From positions 62,001 to 126,000 of the forward strand of contig KB722754.1 of NCBI GenBank assembly GCA_000349905.1: DNA of 64,000 nt. Reading direction: 5' to 3'. The stretch comes from Volvariella volvacea V23. Taxonomy: Eukaryota > Basidiomycota > Agaricomycetes > Agaricales > Pluteaceae. Position 1 is the first letter of the stretch, and each line of letters begins with the position of its first letter. A program made the translations under genes and the position numbers. A model generated the notes under the pieces. That model was given only the letters and a program-made list of their open reading frames with translations, was not told where the DNA came from and searched no databases. Shown one piece after another: positions 14,610 through 28,867 of this stretch.

Positions 14610-15958
14610 ATGTCTCCCGTCGCTGCACGAAGATCCACCGCCGCCGTCCTCCACGGCGCCACCGACCTCCGCATCGAGGACCGCGACATCTGGCCCCCGT
14701 CGTCTGGTCACGTCCAGGTTGCCGTCACCTCCACCGGCCTCTGTGGCAGCGACCGTAAGTCTCTTTGCCCCTCTTTTCGCGCATCCCTCATCGCGACCCC
14801 AGTGCACTACTACGTTCGCGGAAGAAACGGCGACTTTGTCGTCCAGGCTCCCCTCGTCCTCGGCCACGAAGCATCCGGTGTGATTACCGCCGTCGGCACG
14901 GACGTCTCTGATCTCTACATTGGCCAACGAGTCGCTATCGAGGCTGGGATTATGTGCAGGAACTGCAACTACTGCGATCAGGGGCGGTACAACCTGTGCA
15001 AGGGCATGCGCTTCTGCAGCAGCGCAAAGACCTACCCCCATCTTGACGGCACCCTCCAGACGAGGATGAACCATCCTGCTCATGTCATTCATCCGTATGT
15101 CCAATGTTTTTCCAACCTACTCCACCTGCCCCTGACATGTCTTCTCCTGCCCCGGTTCTCCTTCCCCGGATCATAGACTCCCTGATTCCTGCTCCTTTGA
15201 ACAAGCCGCTCTCGCCGAACCCCTCTCCGTCCTGATCCACGCATCGCGCCGCGCCGGCCTCGCACAGGGCCAAACCGTCCTCGTCTTCGGTGTCGGTGCC
15301 ATCGGTCTCCTCGCATGCGCGCTCGCAAAGTCCATGGGTGCATCCCGCATCGTCGCCATCGACATCAACCAGGCCCGACTCGCATTTGCCGAGCAGCACG
15401 GCTTTGCCTCAAAAACCTTCTGCCTCCCTCCCCTAGAAAAAGGCTTGACGTCCGAAGAACAGCTCCGTCGCGTCAAGGACACAATACAAAACATCCTGAC
15501 CGAGTCCAGCGAACCTGATGGCTTCGATGTCGTGTTCGAGTGCACTGGTGCAGAGTCCGCTATCCAGATGTCCGTCTACGTGAGTATCCATCTACCTCCT
15601 GTTCGCCTTCCCCTCCACATCTCGTTAGCTTCGGCTCGATGGCTAACGCACTCTTGGCTCCCAACAGGCCGCAATCACCGGCGGTAAAGTTATGCTCATC
15701 GGCATGGGTGCACGGAACGTCATGCTACCCCTCTCTACCGCCGCAGTTCGCGAGGTCGATATCCAGGGTTCCTTCCGTTACGCAAACACATACCCCTCGG
15801 CCCTGGCCCTCCTTGCCTCTGGACGCCTCGAAAACGTCGAAAAGCTGATCACGCATCGATTCCCACTGCACGAAACTAAAAAGGCATTTGATATGCTCGC
15901 ACGAGGTGTGGATGAGGACGGAAACATGGTGCTCAAGGTTATGGTTGAATCATCATGA
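14610..15958 (+). CDS. zinc-dependent medium-chain polyol (sorbitol/xylitol) dehydrogenase
   Basis: NAD(P)-dependent oxidation of a polyol to a ketose. Exons 14610-14754, 14803-15094, 15177-15579 and 15668-15958 give 376 residues, normal for the family. Visible features: catalytic zinc ligand in GLCGSDLHYY, GHEASG with the zinc His and Glu, a structural-zinc lobe with the Cys series in MCRNCNYCDQGRYNLCKGM, the AALAEPLSV block, and the Rossmann motif VFGVGAIGLLAC followed by an acidic residue in IVAIDINQARL, which favours NAD over NADP. Introns are 48-88 nt with GT-AG ends. The KVMLIGMG and RYANTYPSALALLASG stretches are typical of sorbitol, xylitol and L-arabinitol dehydrogenases. The exact substrate cannot be decided; the divergent SDR suggests a sugar or sugar-acid pathway. 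Confidence 0.92.
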
Positions 15959-18900
15959 GAAGTGATGCACGCCCTTTTTCCCTCACGCACCCTTTGATTC
16001 CCCCCCGCCCGGCACCTGTGTCTTCCCCCCTGATGATGGATGGGAGAAGCTGTACGCTTCAACATTCAATATATCAACGGAGCGCGCCATCCGCAAGGTT
16101 TTTCGTTCTCATGCCATCTATCCTATCCTTAATGCTACTTGACACACTTCCCAACCTTGCCGCATGCCGTGCTTCATCAGCTTCTCGTATCCATGGTCAG
16201 GTATACCTACACACACATATGCACCCACGCCTGCTCCGCTTCGTTTCATATACACGCATATAGACATGGACATGTTTATTGAAGCATCTTTCCTCCCCCG
16301 GTTGTTCTTGTTCTAGTGTCCTCTACCTTTGTCTCTGCATCACTGATATCTATCTATTCTCCACTCGATGCGGCATTTCAAGTTGTTTCGTTTACCATTT
16401 TAATACTGCGTACCGCTTACCATTAGTCTTTCCCCTCTATCTCTCTCATCTCAATATGTATTTCTACAACACAGGCAATTTTATTTGTGTTCCCTCTTTT
16501 TCTCCACTTTTCGTTGCGCATTGGGAATATGTTCACTTTTAGTGTTATTTTCTGCATGTGAGTCGGGCTGATTAATTTATTCGGATTTGGGTACATTCAA
16601 CGCCCGAGGCCTACCTGAGCGTGAGCGTGAACTGGAGCGGGAGCAATGCTCAAATGCCTCACGACGACAAAGGCAGCTACATTGCTACAGCTGACCATGT
16701 GGCGACCACCGCGTCCCTGCCACCGCCGCCGTACGCATTTCATGTCGCTGACCCTCAGGCTCGAGTGCGACCAGCGCACATGCACGCTACGTCACACATG
16801 ATGCCCTCGATGAACAAGTTGTAACACCCTGTTCAGAGTTTCCCCTTCCCCCCGCCCCTTTTATGACTCGATTTGTGTATTGCATTAAGCTTGTACATAT
16901 ATGTCGTTACTTAATGGGATCTGCGCTAGTCCAAGGAGGGGGTTGGGAAATGATGGCGGGTTGTGTGTAATCCGAGTCAGGGCCCGAAGGGGTGGCGGCA
17001 TGGCCCTCGGATCGAGTGGCTGACTGGCTGACTCGTTCCGTGCCAGCTTCCGGAGGTGGGTTGTAGTGCCCACTCGAGCTTGAAGAGGACTCGGATACGG
17101 GTTGACAGCTCGGACTTGGCCATCGTTCGGTGTGGTGGTATCCCCAATCGTCAAGTGCGTGTATTGTATTGTGGTAAGTGGATTTGTCTAGTCTATCCGG
17201 TGGTATCCCGTGTCGTGCCAGTGGTGCCAGAGGTGGTTTAGTCTACCTGGGCTGACAGCAGGGGCACTGGCATGGCAGGAATCGGCCCGGCTGCGGATGC
17301 TACCAAGTTAGCAGCACTGACACACTGTCTAGATAGATAGATGGCAACAGTGCTGCGACTGAAGCCCACTCCGCGATATACAGCACTCTGAGCACCCGTG
17401 ATGCGCTCATCGGACGTGGGTGGTGTATATTTAGCAACAAACTGAATAGCTGTAGTTGGAGAATACAATCCCTCTGGCTGGGCACTGGTAGCACCCGGGC
17501 CGTAGGGTGCCAAGATACGAACCGGGAAATGGATTTGGACGGGATGGACACTGCGATCGCGCGCAAGGGGCGTAGAATGTAAGGGTGCAGATATCTAGAA
17601 CGCATATGGCATCTGCACATTCCACGTTCAAGACTTTTGACGCGCATCCACCGGGACGGGTTACCGGACGTCACTAGTCGCTGGCAAAAAAAAGGGGGAG
17701 AATGAAACGGATTGGGGGGTTGAACATGAAAGTGCATTCCTTTGGGGAGAGAGATGGAGGTGGACACGTACACAGATAATGGTGTTGTGATAAAGTTTGA
17801 CCTTGGACCGTTGTCGTAATTTTTGAATGTCGGGCCTATGCCAACACGGGGGCCGAGCACGCGTGGCTGCGTTTTGTATTGCGTACATGTACAGCTAGCT
17901 CAGGACTCGGATGCGTGCAGGAGCCTATTTACTATACGACAGGGGCGGTACACGCCGATACGATGATCGCGAACAGCTTACTGGGAGGTAATCGACTTTA
18001 CATCAGCAGCGGCGTCAAGCGCGCTAAATGGCCAATGAGCGCGTTTTCCGAAGTTGGAGGGAAATCCGGGGTATGGGGTGAGAGATGCCAGTGTTCGAGT
18101 CGCTTGCGGTATCATGGTGCTATGCGGCTCTATGTAAATGATAGCGGTGTTGCTAGAGTGTGCTGGTTGTGTTTCAGTTTGGCCAACAACCATCACGCAC
18201 TGCCAGTTCCAAGTCGGCCGTCATGCGTTGATTCAGCAAGAACGGGATTTTGCTAATGTATATGTACAGCATGGGGATTAGTGGGATGCCCCATCTGATT
18301 CGGAGGCACAAAACTCGAAACACTCTCATCAACGCCGAAGGTGTATCGCCAGTCCAAGCGTCATCGATACCCCATATCGCTATCATCGCGCTCACAGATA
18401 CCACGATACCAAATGCACACCGCGATCGAAGAGGACCCTGCACCTCCTACCAATGAGGCTCATAACATGACGATCCCCTGATTGCCTTCATTCTTAGAAG
18501 GTGTCAGCCTCGTATGGATATGCATGTACCAATGCGGAGTACTCATGACCATATAGAATAGCTTGTATCCCCAGCGCGCAGCTTCTCCAAAGCGTCGGTA
18601 TGGGTGGCACGGGTGCATCGTTCATCCGTCGTAACCCTGAACTGACAGCTTCGGCCTTAACCCCCAAAAGGACCCCACGTCCCGGAAATCTATATCTGCC
18701 ACAGGCAGTGGCGCCGAGATAGAAAGGCGTTAAGTACATGTAAGTCCATACATGCTAAAACTGGGCCCTTTGCTACCAAACTTTCAGGAGTTTCCCCCCC
18801 TCCCTCACCCGGGCCCTAGGCAAAATTTCTGATCATGAATAGACTCAGGCTCCTGGGTAGCAACAAATTCGATTCCAATGTAACTTGATTGAATTAACGC

Positions 18901-21900
18901 GAGAGAAAGAAGAAGCGATCGAGGTGTGATTAGGCCACCTCTTGGAGTTACATGTATCCTCAGGCGTTGGTTTCCCTTCCCGGGTTGCTCACCGAGGTGG
19001 AGGAATGGCGAGGTCTTTTTTGAACAGCTTGGTAGTTGAGGGGCAAGCGAAATTCGAACATGCCGTCGGCTGCTTGCTCAGGGCCCCATCGCGCACGCGC
19101 TGATACGTCCTAGAAGAGTGTATTTGTGTAGGCGCCACTAACGCGATGGTGTTGGCTATTCATATCTGCACTTGCTGATGCAGAATCTGTTTGGTGAGTG
19201 CAGGGCGCAGATGCGGGTCCGGTTGACCTCGCGCCCAAAATCGTGACGATCGCGCACTTACGGAAGATTCCGATGACAAATCGAGAAAGGCTAACGTTAT
19301 CGTAAGGGACACCCCCTTTTCCCCTTTCTCCTTCTCTATTCTATTCTTTTTCTTGTATTTTGTCTATCACTTCACCTTCTTTCCCCTCTTCCTCCGTTCT
19401 CCGGCTGTTTCTCGAAGCTCTCTTTCGCTCGTTGCCGCGCGAAATTCCAAGTCCTTCGACAAAAAAAAGCATACCACAACGCCGTACCCCACCCATGTTC
19501 GTGGCAGGTCGAACGGATCCAGAAGGGAAGTATCTTAGAAAGAATGGAAACTCAACACAATAAGAGAAACTAGTGCTATCCGCTGCGCGAAGAGTTCGGG
19601 AAGCGGTTCCGGAGATACCTGGACTGCCTGTACCTGTTCCAAGGTCAAAGTGACGGGCACGCTTGTTTAGCGCGCTAAGCTGCAAACGTTCGAGTATCAA
19701 ACTGTTTTAGGAAGTAATTGGCTTGTGGAGACGTTTGGCGGAGTATCCCGAGATATAGAGTAGCGTGTGGGTGTGTGCCGTATATCCGTATCATCCAAGT
19801 ACGTCTATCCGTTCTATAAAAAAATTTTGGAGTTGTATGGGCGTCGTCTTGTAATTCCCTTGGGACTGCGTAGCATTTACACGAATGGGTCCAGCCTGGT
19901 CTGGGTCCTTTTTTTGTGCTTATCTGCCCACTGTATTCCCATTCCTGACAGAGCCATTGGGGACGAAGTACCTGTCGGAGTTCTTGTTGCAATCAGTATC
20001 GGGCATGTCCTGAACTCGGTCGCAGTCGAATTGATCCATCGTTAAACTTCAGTACCCTCCGTTTGAGCCTATCACAGAGAACTTTGAAAGGTCCAATAAT
20101 GGTTAACGATCCGGAGGCTGCAATCACCGGCGACGAGTTGCGCGACTCTCTCGTGAGATTAGTCGACTTCCCCTTTGAGTTCCATACCGTTCTTTTACCT
20201 GTAAAACGTCATGTTGCACAAGGTGCACCATCCCCTGACGCTGACGATTCCAATACCCTCCGGGCCGTAAGACCTCTGCTCAGGTTCTCTAATCTATCGT
20301 GACAAAATCCGAATTTCATATACCAAGTTCAAGTCACAAGCCAAAAGTGAAAGGGGGACATAAAAGTGCCATATTGCGCGGAATGACCCGGCCCGGGCCC
20401 ACAATGGGAAATCTATGACGCTGATTGTGGACGCTGATTGTGGGGAAGCTGGAGAAATTAGGATGCCGCAGAGCAATTTCCAATTTACGGTTACCCAAAG
20501 TGCGAAATTTGAAATTATCCAGGATTTTGTGGGTTTTCACTGGCAAAACCCACGACACGCGTGCAGCAGCAGCGAGCCTGCATGTGGATGCCATGCAGCA
20601 AGGCGTACATGGACGGGTGGTGAGCCAGATTTTTTGCAGAAGCACCTTGCGGGTGTCTGGTTCTTTCCGTCTTCTCGAGAGCTGGGCAAGTCGTCATCAA
20701 AACCCTGCGGATATCAGAACAAATGGAGTTGGTGCCCTCGTAACTTCTGCTTATCGCCGAGTCTTGAGCCGTAAATGAAACCAAAGGTATCAATGCGAGG
20801 TTCTGATGGCATCCTTGAGTACGCAAAAAAATCAGAAGGGCGCAGGCAATGGACGATGCCGGGGAGGGAGTGATGGGTGCGGTAGCAGTAGCGGGCGCGT
20901 GGAATCGGCATTATTCATTTATCCTGAGATATGCGCATAAGTGCGCACGGAAATTACGGAAGTGAGCAAGGCATGAAGCAGTGATACTTGCAGCAAGATG
21001 AGTGGAGGATGAATGAATTCTGGGAGAGCAACGAGGACAGGTTCGGAAGCGCGCCAGGCACTCGTGGGCTCAGACGTGTCAACGAATCACGCTTAGGGTT
21101 ACAGTCTTCGGTGTGACTAAATCGTTACAAAGGCTATACTCTATTTCTCTCCTCCCATGTTCATCATCCCACCCTCCGCCGCCGCCGATGCAAACCACTC
21201 AGATAGGCGCCACAATGTATTAGTTGGACGTTCAAAATTTTCTCTTTGGAACTTGAAAGGTAAAATTGTGATGAATTCGGATCTCTAACTGGTTGCAATT
21301 ACAACATCCCTGCTGAAATACCACACTACAGCCTTAGCGTCGCAAAGTTATGGGCATTCTGAACATGCGAACGTTTCCCTGGATGTTTGGCTGTACTTTT
21401 CCGTCATGGCCCTTTTGGATCGTGTTTGACCCTAGATATGCATCGCGGTGGGTAAGTCAAAGACTCATCGATATCTGATTCCACATCAATCCAGTGCTGT
21501 TCTCGATGGCGTGGAAGCAGTTCTGACACAGGTCCAGGGTGAAGGTGAGAATCGCCGTATTCCAATCAATGATCAGTCAGTTAAGATCTGCTCATCTCTT
21601 CTTAAGATGTCCCGCAACTTGGCGCGTGGTGTGCAACAATATGAATGTGGGTACGTCAGATACACTCTCGTCCGTTTTTCAAGGGTCGCACATACAGTCC
21701 TTAGCGAACTGCGGTATGCGGACATAACTCTTGTTCTAAATGTGGAATGTATCTAACCCGCCATGGTAAGCTAGCCAATGTCAAGTCCATTCTGTGGCGA
21801 TTGTAACCCGTAATTTTTGCTCGTGGAATAGCGTTTGCAGCATTTAGTGCGCAAGTTGCAGGTTCACACTCGTGTCCGTCACCATTCACTATAGAGTGTG

Positions 21901-24550
21901 TCGAGATCAGACTAGATATGCCGTATACTCATGGGTCGATTGAATCCTGTTCCATCGGACAGTTCCTCTTGCGAGACGTAACGCAAACTATAATTTATGG
22001 ATGAGTACATCCCATTCATTCGTAAATGTACAAGCCCATGTCGTGTTTTTCATATCGATAAAACGTTGGCAGGCTTGTTCGTGCGTTGTGATCGAACTTT
22101 TTGTTGCATCAATCAATTGCATTGGACTATGGTTGGCGTTGTTCATAGCATCACCCAACTGGGAACTTTCACCTTTTTGGTGCTGAGTTGCTACAGTACC
22201 GAGACCCTTCACGATCTCGTCACCTCCTAAGCGTTAGCAGTGGAATATCTCATGATCCTAGGAATGTTGCGAGCAAAATTAGGCAGTCAGTGGGTGATAC
22301 GATGCAACCACCCTCGTCTGTATTGCCATACAGATGGTAATGCTTAATTCCCGTCCATTAGTACACTAACGCAGTTATTCGGACCGCTGTTAAGATAAAA
22401 TTACTATCACTACATGTTGTCACATCAACCCCTCGGACAAGACGCAATTACTAACGCCAATGTCACGGATTTAACTGAGAATTATCATCGATGGACTCTG
22501 ATTCAACCAATCCGACCTTGGAAGCACGTCTGTACACGTGTACCTGGGACCGAGGTATGTCGTGATTGCTTCTAGTCGAGACTTAGAATAACATAACGTG
22601 AGGAAATAGTTTGGGTACATTTGTGTCATGAAAAAAAAGACCCGGAATCCCATTTTTTCTCCCACATTCCCTCGAACAACTAGATCGACCCCGCGGCGAG
22701 GGCATTAGCACCCGCAGGCGAGGTGGAGCTGAAGTGGCTTATCCAATATTGGTAGTGGTATACCTTTGGTTTGCTTTGACCAAGAAGAGGATGTCAATAT
22801 CCTTTTTAGCCCGCGCTCCGCAAACAACGCATGTAACAAGGTTTTGCATAGTTTCGTAAAGGTAAGGCAATCTGACATTGCCCGGTGTGGTGTGGCATAG
22901 CCCGAATACTCCAAGGGCAGTGTATGGCATGAAGCTAGGAAAGGTGGTGGAAAGCTATTTTGTAGCTTAGACCTGACTCGGAGCTCGTGAATTCATACTC
23001 AAGGTATAGATAGAACGCTTCACACTCAATCGGGCTTAGCGTAGAGTTCTGCGCCAGCTGGGGTATATGAGTTTCAGTAAGTCTACCCTTGTATACGTAT
23101 ACGACTTGCGTCACTAGACGTTGTTCCTCAGAGCGCTGGCAATATGGAGCAGTTTGACGTTGGAAGGTTCTGAATGCAATCTCATTTAATACCGCAATTT
23201 CTCACCGACATCAAATACGATATGACATCGTACTCACCAATATCAGTAATATACAGTATATTTTGGTCCAACTCGTTTTCCTTGCTCACATACTGATGCT
23301 ATTTTAAGTATAGGGGGTAAAAATCATTTGTTCAAACCTGTAGCTGACCTCTAAGAAGGTTTATTTTTGGCTTCGAAATACGTACAACTCCAAATACACT
23401 TCTCGTTAGACAGTGCCTCTTTCTCTCTTCCTGATCGGCATACGAGCCGTGGAGGTAGTGGGTCAGGGTGGTCGATCTTTTGAATATTCCATTTGGTGTA
23501 TGCACTACAGGCTCCAAGGCTAAACAGTTTACCCGATTTCGGCGGTGTTTATGGAGAATTATCGTCACACACTGATAATAGATGGCAAACCACACCAATT
23601 TGTTCAGAAAAGTACTGGCCATGCTCATTATAAAGCAATGCAATGGGCAGGCTTCATCGGTCACAGCTATATTTTTTGATTGCGCATAACTCGGCAGATA
23701 TACAGTGGAATCGCTTTCTCAACAAGAATGCAATTGTTCAATAAATCAGCAGACAAACAAAGCTCTCATCGTGACGCGACAAAACATTATCATCAATACA
23801 TACTCTGGAAGAAATGTTCACCCCCCGAGGAGGATCTCATTCAATAGAAGTTGTGATGTCAAATAAAACCACCAACTCGGGTAAATCTATGATACTCGCG
23901 CTCGGTTGTCGACTCATGGAGAAGTAGGTCCGCACCGAGCAGGCATGACATCGAACTGTCGATGCGGCCTCCGAGTCAACTTGAAAGAGGTGCAACTGCT
24001 TCCATCCGTTGTAATTCCTCATGGAGTAAGGATGCTGTACAAAACCAAGCCCACGGCATATGATTGAGGGTAAGTAGTAAGTAGGCGCCTCCGGAAGTGA
24101 GTTGATGTTTACTTCTCGCCAATCTCGAGTCGGTTACCCCTTCCGTGCTTTCGGACCGGAGAGTGCGCGCTTTTTTCATTTTGTCGATGACACCTTGGTA
24201 TCGATGCGGCATGAAGTTTCTTATGGCTGTGCCGTTCCATGATAACGCTCCAGCAGCGCGCCGTGGGCTCTAGATCGGCAGACACAATATTGGGGGCACT
24301 ACTTCATTTGTAGAGCGTGCTCCGAGTGCGGACTATTCCTTGCCCAAGAAATTGTTCTGACACCTAGGATCAACGAAATTGTTCGCAATGTTGGATATAA
24401 TTTGATCCACGATGTACTAACACAAATGAGGCTACATGTAGTACACTGGAGGGTAAGAGCTCAGGCAACGGATTACAACGCTCAACACTGCCCGGCGAGG
24501 CAGGGGCAGTGTGCCCTTCATCCCCGATGGGGATGTGCCAGTTGGGCCCT
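15959..24550. other. gene-poor interval, nothing recognisable
   Basis: About 8.6 kb without a recognisable gene. The first 500 nt are pyrimidine-rich and suit the 3' UTR of the polyol dehydrogenase. The remaining open frames are short, mutually overlapping and without motif. No long terminal repeats, transposase or reverse transcriptase motifs were noticed, but an old degenerate element would escape reading by eye. Confidence 0.45.
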
Positions 24551-27500
24551 TCAACTGAAGAATCTCTTTGCAACTTCCGCCCAAATCGCCTCCGGGTTGT
24601 TGACACTAAATGAAACAGAAACACGAGGTTAGCATAATGGGTTAAGCTTTGACATTAATATACCACGTCGGTGGGTCATCGATATATGATCCAGACAGAA
24701 GGAATGGTGCATTAGAGAAAGAAAAGAGATAAGGGCAAGAATGCAAAATGAAAACAAGGCGGGGATGATAACGATAATGAACAAGTCATTACCGAAGCCG
24801 AGCAGTGGTAATGGTGATGAGGTATGTCGTGATAGTGAAGCAAAGAAAAGCATTAGTGACACTCACAGTTCGCTAGTAAGTGGCAAATTAAGGTCGGCAG
24901 GATGATTCTGCCATTCTGTTTGGGGATAACCAGGTAAGTGAGCGCTGGTCATTGGGAACAACGCGGGTGTCAAAATCGCAAAAAGGGCAAAAGAGGGGGA
25001 AGGGTGGTGGTAGGGTTAGCCGGGGCACGGAAAGGCAAGCACGAGAAAGTGTGGTAAGGTGACAGTGAGGAGATGCCGTAAGGCGCTAAAATGCCCAAGA
25101 AGGGGAAAGTTAACAAAGGGTAGGTGTGTGGATTGCTTTGGAAGGCACTAGTGTTGGAAATAGAACAGTTAAGGTTATCGAGGTACCTCGAGGGCACACA
25201 GAGGCACGCGGTCATGAAGGTGAGAGAAGAGTTCACTAGTAAGGAAGCGGAAGAACGGGCCGAATCTCGGAGCAGAGGCGTGATAATGATTTGAACGAAG
25301 ATGAAGTCAAGGACAAGCAGAAAGCAGAAAGCCCGGTGAAAACGCTCTCTAGAACGTACCTTCAGGTTCTTCAGGGTCATCTATACCAAAGGCGAGTCTC
25401 CAGGTTATGCCTTGAATGCCATTTACCAATCTGTGGGGAGAAAAGGCCGAAAGAGTGGAGGGTTCAGTCAGTTGTGATTCGGAGTATAGGTTGAGACAGC
25501 GACGAGAAGGGAAATATGTCATGGGCGGATGGTTATCACTTCCTGTCTGGACAGCAATTCGGGGACTTCCGTTGCAGACAGTGTATCGTGAATGACGAGA
25601 GAGGCAAAGGTCCGTTTAGGAGTCAACCCTTTTCTCAGCCCACCCCGCTCCAAATCGTATATGGATAATTTGGTCTATAAATCCGTCGGAAACTCACAGG
25701 TCAGGTGGAGCCAAGGTGTTGTTCTTGAGGTGGGCAGTCTTATGATACGTTAGCTCGAAAAGGTCATATGAATACGAATCAAACGTGAGAGCCACTGCTC
25801 ACCTTAATTTCCGTGTCAATTGTGGAGAAATCAGTTGATTGACCGCCAACAATGCCGCAATATTGCTGTGGGACATCTTTCTTGCCACCCACGACGACGG
25901 TCTTGACTCCCTCGTGCTTGGACATCGTGATCTAAGATAACAGTGCCGGATATCACCTCGTAAGCTCAGGCTACGTAATTCCGAGACAATTCCCTCAACG
26001 TATTTGCCCAAATGGAGGGGGTTATACTTACACTAAAGAGGGAGCACGAGCTCGCGCACCTAGAGGGTTCCATGTGATCAGCAAAGCCATCCGCCAAAAT
26101 AAGAAGTGGCCGTTGTGAAAGAATTTGGTGAGATGGGAGCCACCAAATAAGATGCCGAGCAGGGAAAGAAAGGGAGGGTGCAAAGTGCCTCCTTACCTGC
26201 CATTGGAAACGATAACGACATTCTTGGGGTCGAACAAACCTTCTTCAGGTGGGGGTGTTGGGAACCCTTCAGGTTGGCATTCTTGCCCCAATCTGCGTGG
26301 TAATGGAAATAGTCAGCAACGAGGGGTATTTTCGGATTGAACGCCGGTGCGAAAGGTACCAAATGTAGGGGGAGCGTCGAAATGGGGAAGGTGGAGGCGG
26401 GGGAAGCACAGATGGCAACGTGCGATCTCAATTGTCGAAGCTGCAGGGAGAACTCACCGCTGGCTGAAAGCGTCATGCCTGCCGTTGATGACAAGTTCAA
26501 CCGGAGGCTGTAGCCAGTCTTCATCCTCGGAGAAAAACTCGTTATCTGCCGCTCGCCATTGTAGCGGATTGTATAACAGCTGAAGATCGGGGTCTCCATG
26601 TGTCGCGATTATCGACTTCACAATGTTCTGGGCAAGGGGTCCTGCTCGGGCCGTAGTATCCAGACCAGCTTGAGGGACAGTCGAAGATTTCGGCCCAATG
26701 ATCTATGCGATAGGATAAGCGAGTAGAAGATGACGATGATTAGCCAAGCGTCATCAGTGCAACTGACGAATGGAGAAAGGTGGCTGATGAATACTTACAA
26801 TACGATGGAGATACTAAGCAGTAAATGAAAGACGTCATGAGCAACGTATATAATTAAAAGATGCCTCCGAGAACCTGGGAGGTAACATGATGAACTCACA
26901 TGTGCAGCACAAATGTAACCTCCGCCATTATTTGTCTAGCACAAGATCAAAGGTCGACGTCAGCACTCGCACTAATAACTTAATAGGCAGCCTCCAACAA
27001 GGGTTGTATGGGAGGCACTGCTTCTGAAAATTTACTTACAACGTCCACGATCAGGTGGGTAGCACCTTGTGCTTTGAGTGACAACAGCCCCTGCAGTAAT
27101 GTATTGAGGAAAGAGGTGTAATCTGCATCCGAAAAACTACCAAGGGCAAGTACTCCCGTCTTGCCGTCATCTCGCAGGTAGAACTGGGCAGCATTACGAC
27201 TACCTGCAACGGGCGAGAGAGAAGGTTGGAGTGTTGGGGGTAGAACTACATTTGTCAATGGAGCGTCATCCAACAACACGTTCATCGGCTGCTTCCGAGA
27301 GCTGGGGTTGGTGATAATTGGTTGCTGTTGGTAGATCTGGACTGGCGACACAGCGGGCACGAGGCGAGAGGCTGAAGGGTCGTAGACATCAACACCATTC
27401 GTGCCTGCAACGGCCACGCAGTTGTTTGCCCTCCATGAAGCAGCATCCGTAAAGCTCTTCGCAGCAGAACCAATTCTTGATCGGTAAGGAAGCTGTAGAT

Positions 27501-28867
27501 GTCGTCGCAAGTGACGTGCAAAACGTGCAAAATATTACATTTTGATATTAGAATGTGTATCAGAAGTCTGTTCTCATCAGAACTGCTTACGGTAATGGTG
27601 TCTGCGCGAGTTTGACCGACACGTTGGATGGTGAGAGCCACTGAATCGCTGAGAGGCAAAGATTGCTGAGCAAAATTTCCCATGATATAATTCCAACCCG
27701 CTGCGGCTCTTTGATAGCTCGAGAAAAATCTAAATGCCACCGAAACACAAACAAGTTTGTCAGTCCAAAATGCTCGCGGGAACACATATCCAGTAGGTGA
27801 ACGTGGGGGGGTATTCGTAATGCGAACAGCACATCAAAGTTCAAACAGACGGGTCGACTCACGCGTTCTGACGGGTGCCGAATGCCTGGTAGCCTCCGGT
27901 AATCAACGTATTGGCATTGACAGCATCAAATGGCGGTTTTCCATTAATACGAAGGACCTTTGCGCCGTTCAGCTGTTAAGGGACGAGGCGATGGGGTATT
28001 CGTGTCGTCAGCACCATATGGAATGATAAGGGACAAACTCACTGAAGCCAGTTTACCCTTCAATTGACCAGGCAACGCGTTCTGCCAAACATCGATTTGA
28101 TCTGGAAACTCGGCTGAAGCGACGTCAAACGCCTCTAGAGCGATATGAACGTTCTGCGTTCCATCGGAATCGGTCAAAAGAGAAAGAGGAATAGGTAAAT
28201 AATTGACAAAAAGTGCTTGAGGTAGTAAGTTGGGGTTTGGGGGTGGAGCGACATCAATTAATAAATCCAGTCTTTACAGCATGAAACCTTACAGTCCTGC
28301 AGGCATGATGGAATGTGTGAGCGTTGAGTGACAGCCATTTCTAAAAGGACTACAGCTCCCGAAGAATGAGTACTTACATAGCACGAATTAATCCAGACAC
28401 AATGGCCATCATTCAAACGCTTGAGAGTGCGTGACAGGTCGATGTGTAAGTCATAATCGGAACGGTACTTTTGTCTCTTAATCCTTGCAAGGTCAGCGAG
28501 GACATCCTCGTGGACATCATTGGAAAAAGGGGCGGGGGCTCTGATTTGATAATTTGTAGATGTATGAAACGCGAGCGTTTTGTTGATAACTTCAATAATC
28601 TATTGCATTTTGGTAACATGGAGTAAGTGACAAAGGGGGAAAGAGCATCGAGAGAAAGCGTACGTTGGACTTGATGGTTTCGTCAACCCGGGCGGACTCG
28701 TAGCAAGCCCTAACATCTTGTGGGGCTACCCATTTCTTTCCTCCAATTACAGCGCATGGATCACGAGGAGCCCGAGTAGTCAAATCGACATCAGCAGATG
28801 CCGCACCCAACGCAGTGGATGCCAAACTGGCGAGACCTGCTGCTAATAAATTAACGGGGAAAACCAT
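24551..28867 (-). CDS. secreted S41-family serine protease-like protein
   Basis: Fungal S41 (tail-specific/CPAF-like) protein of roughly 700 residues. The first exon encodes a signal peptide (MVFPVNLLAAGLASLAS) followed by DPCAVIGGKKWVAP, a start characteristic of this family. Further exons, all in frame, encode LNDGHCVWINSCY (28381-28450 area), LLTDSDGTQNVHI, VLRINGKPP, SYQRAAAGWNYIMGNFAQ, a 27040-27493 exon with KTGVLALGSFSD and THLIVDV, then TNNGGGYICAAH (26900-26935), a 15-nt exon (26799-26813), GPKSSTVPQAGLDTTARAGP, FDPKNVVIVSNG, RCASSCSLFS, ITMSKHEGVKTVVVGGKKD, TAHLKNNTLAPPD, GIQGITWRL, EWQNHPADLNLPLTSEL and VNNPEAIWAEVAKRFFS before the stop. By analogy with CPAF the His of DGHC and the Ser of CASSCS are candidate catalytic residues; that is inference. 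About sixteen exons. Confidence 0.9.
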
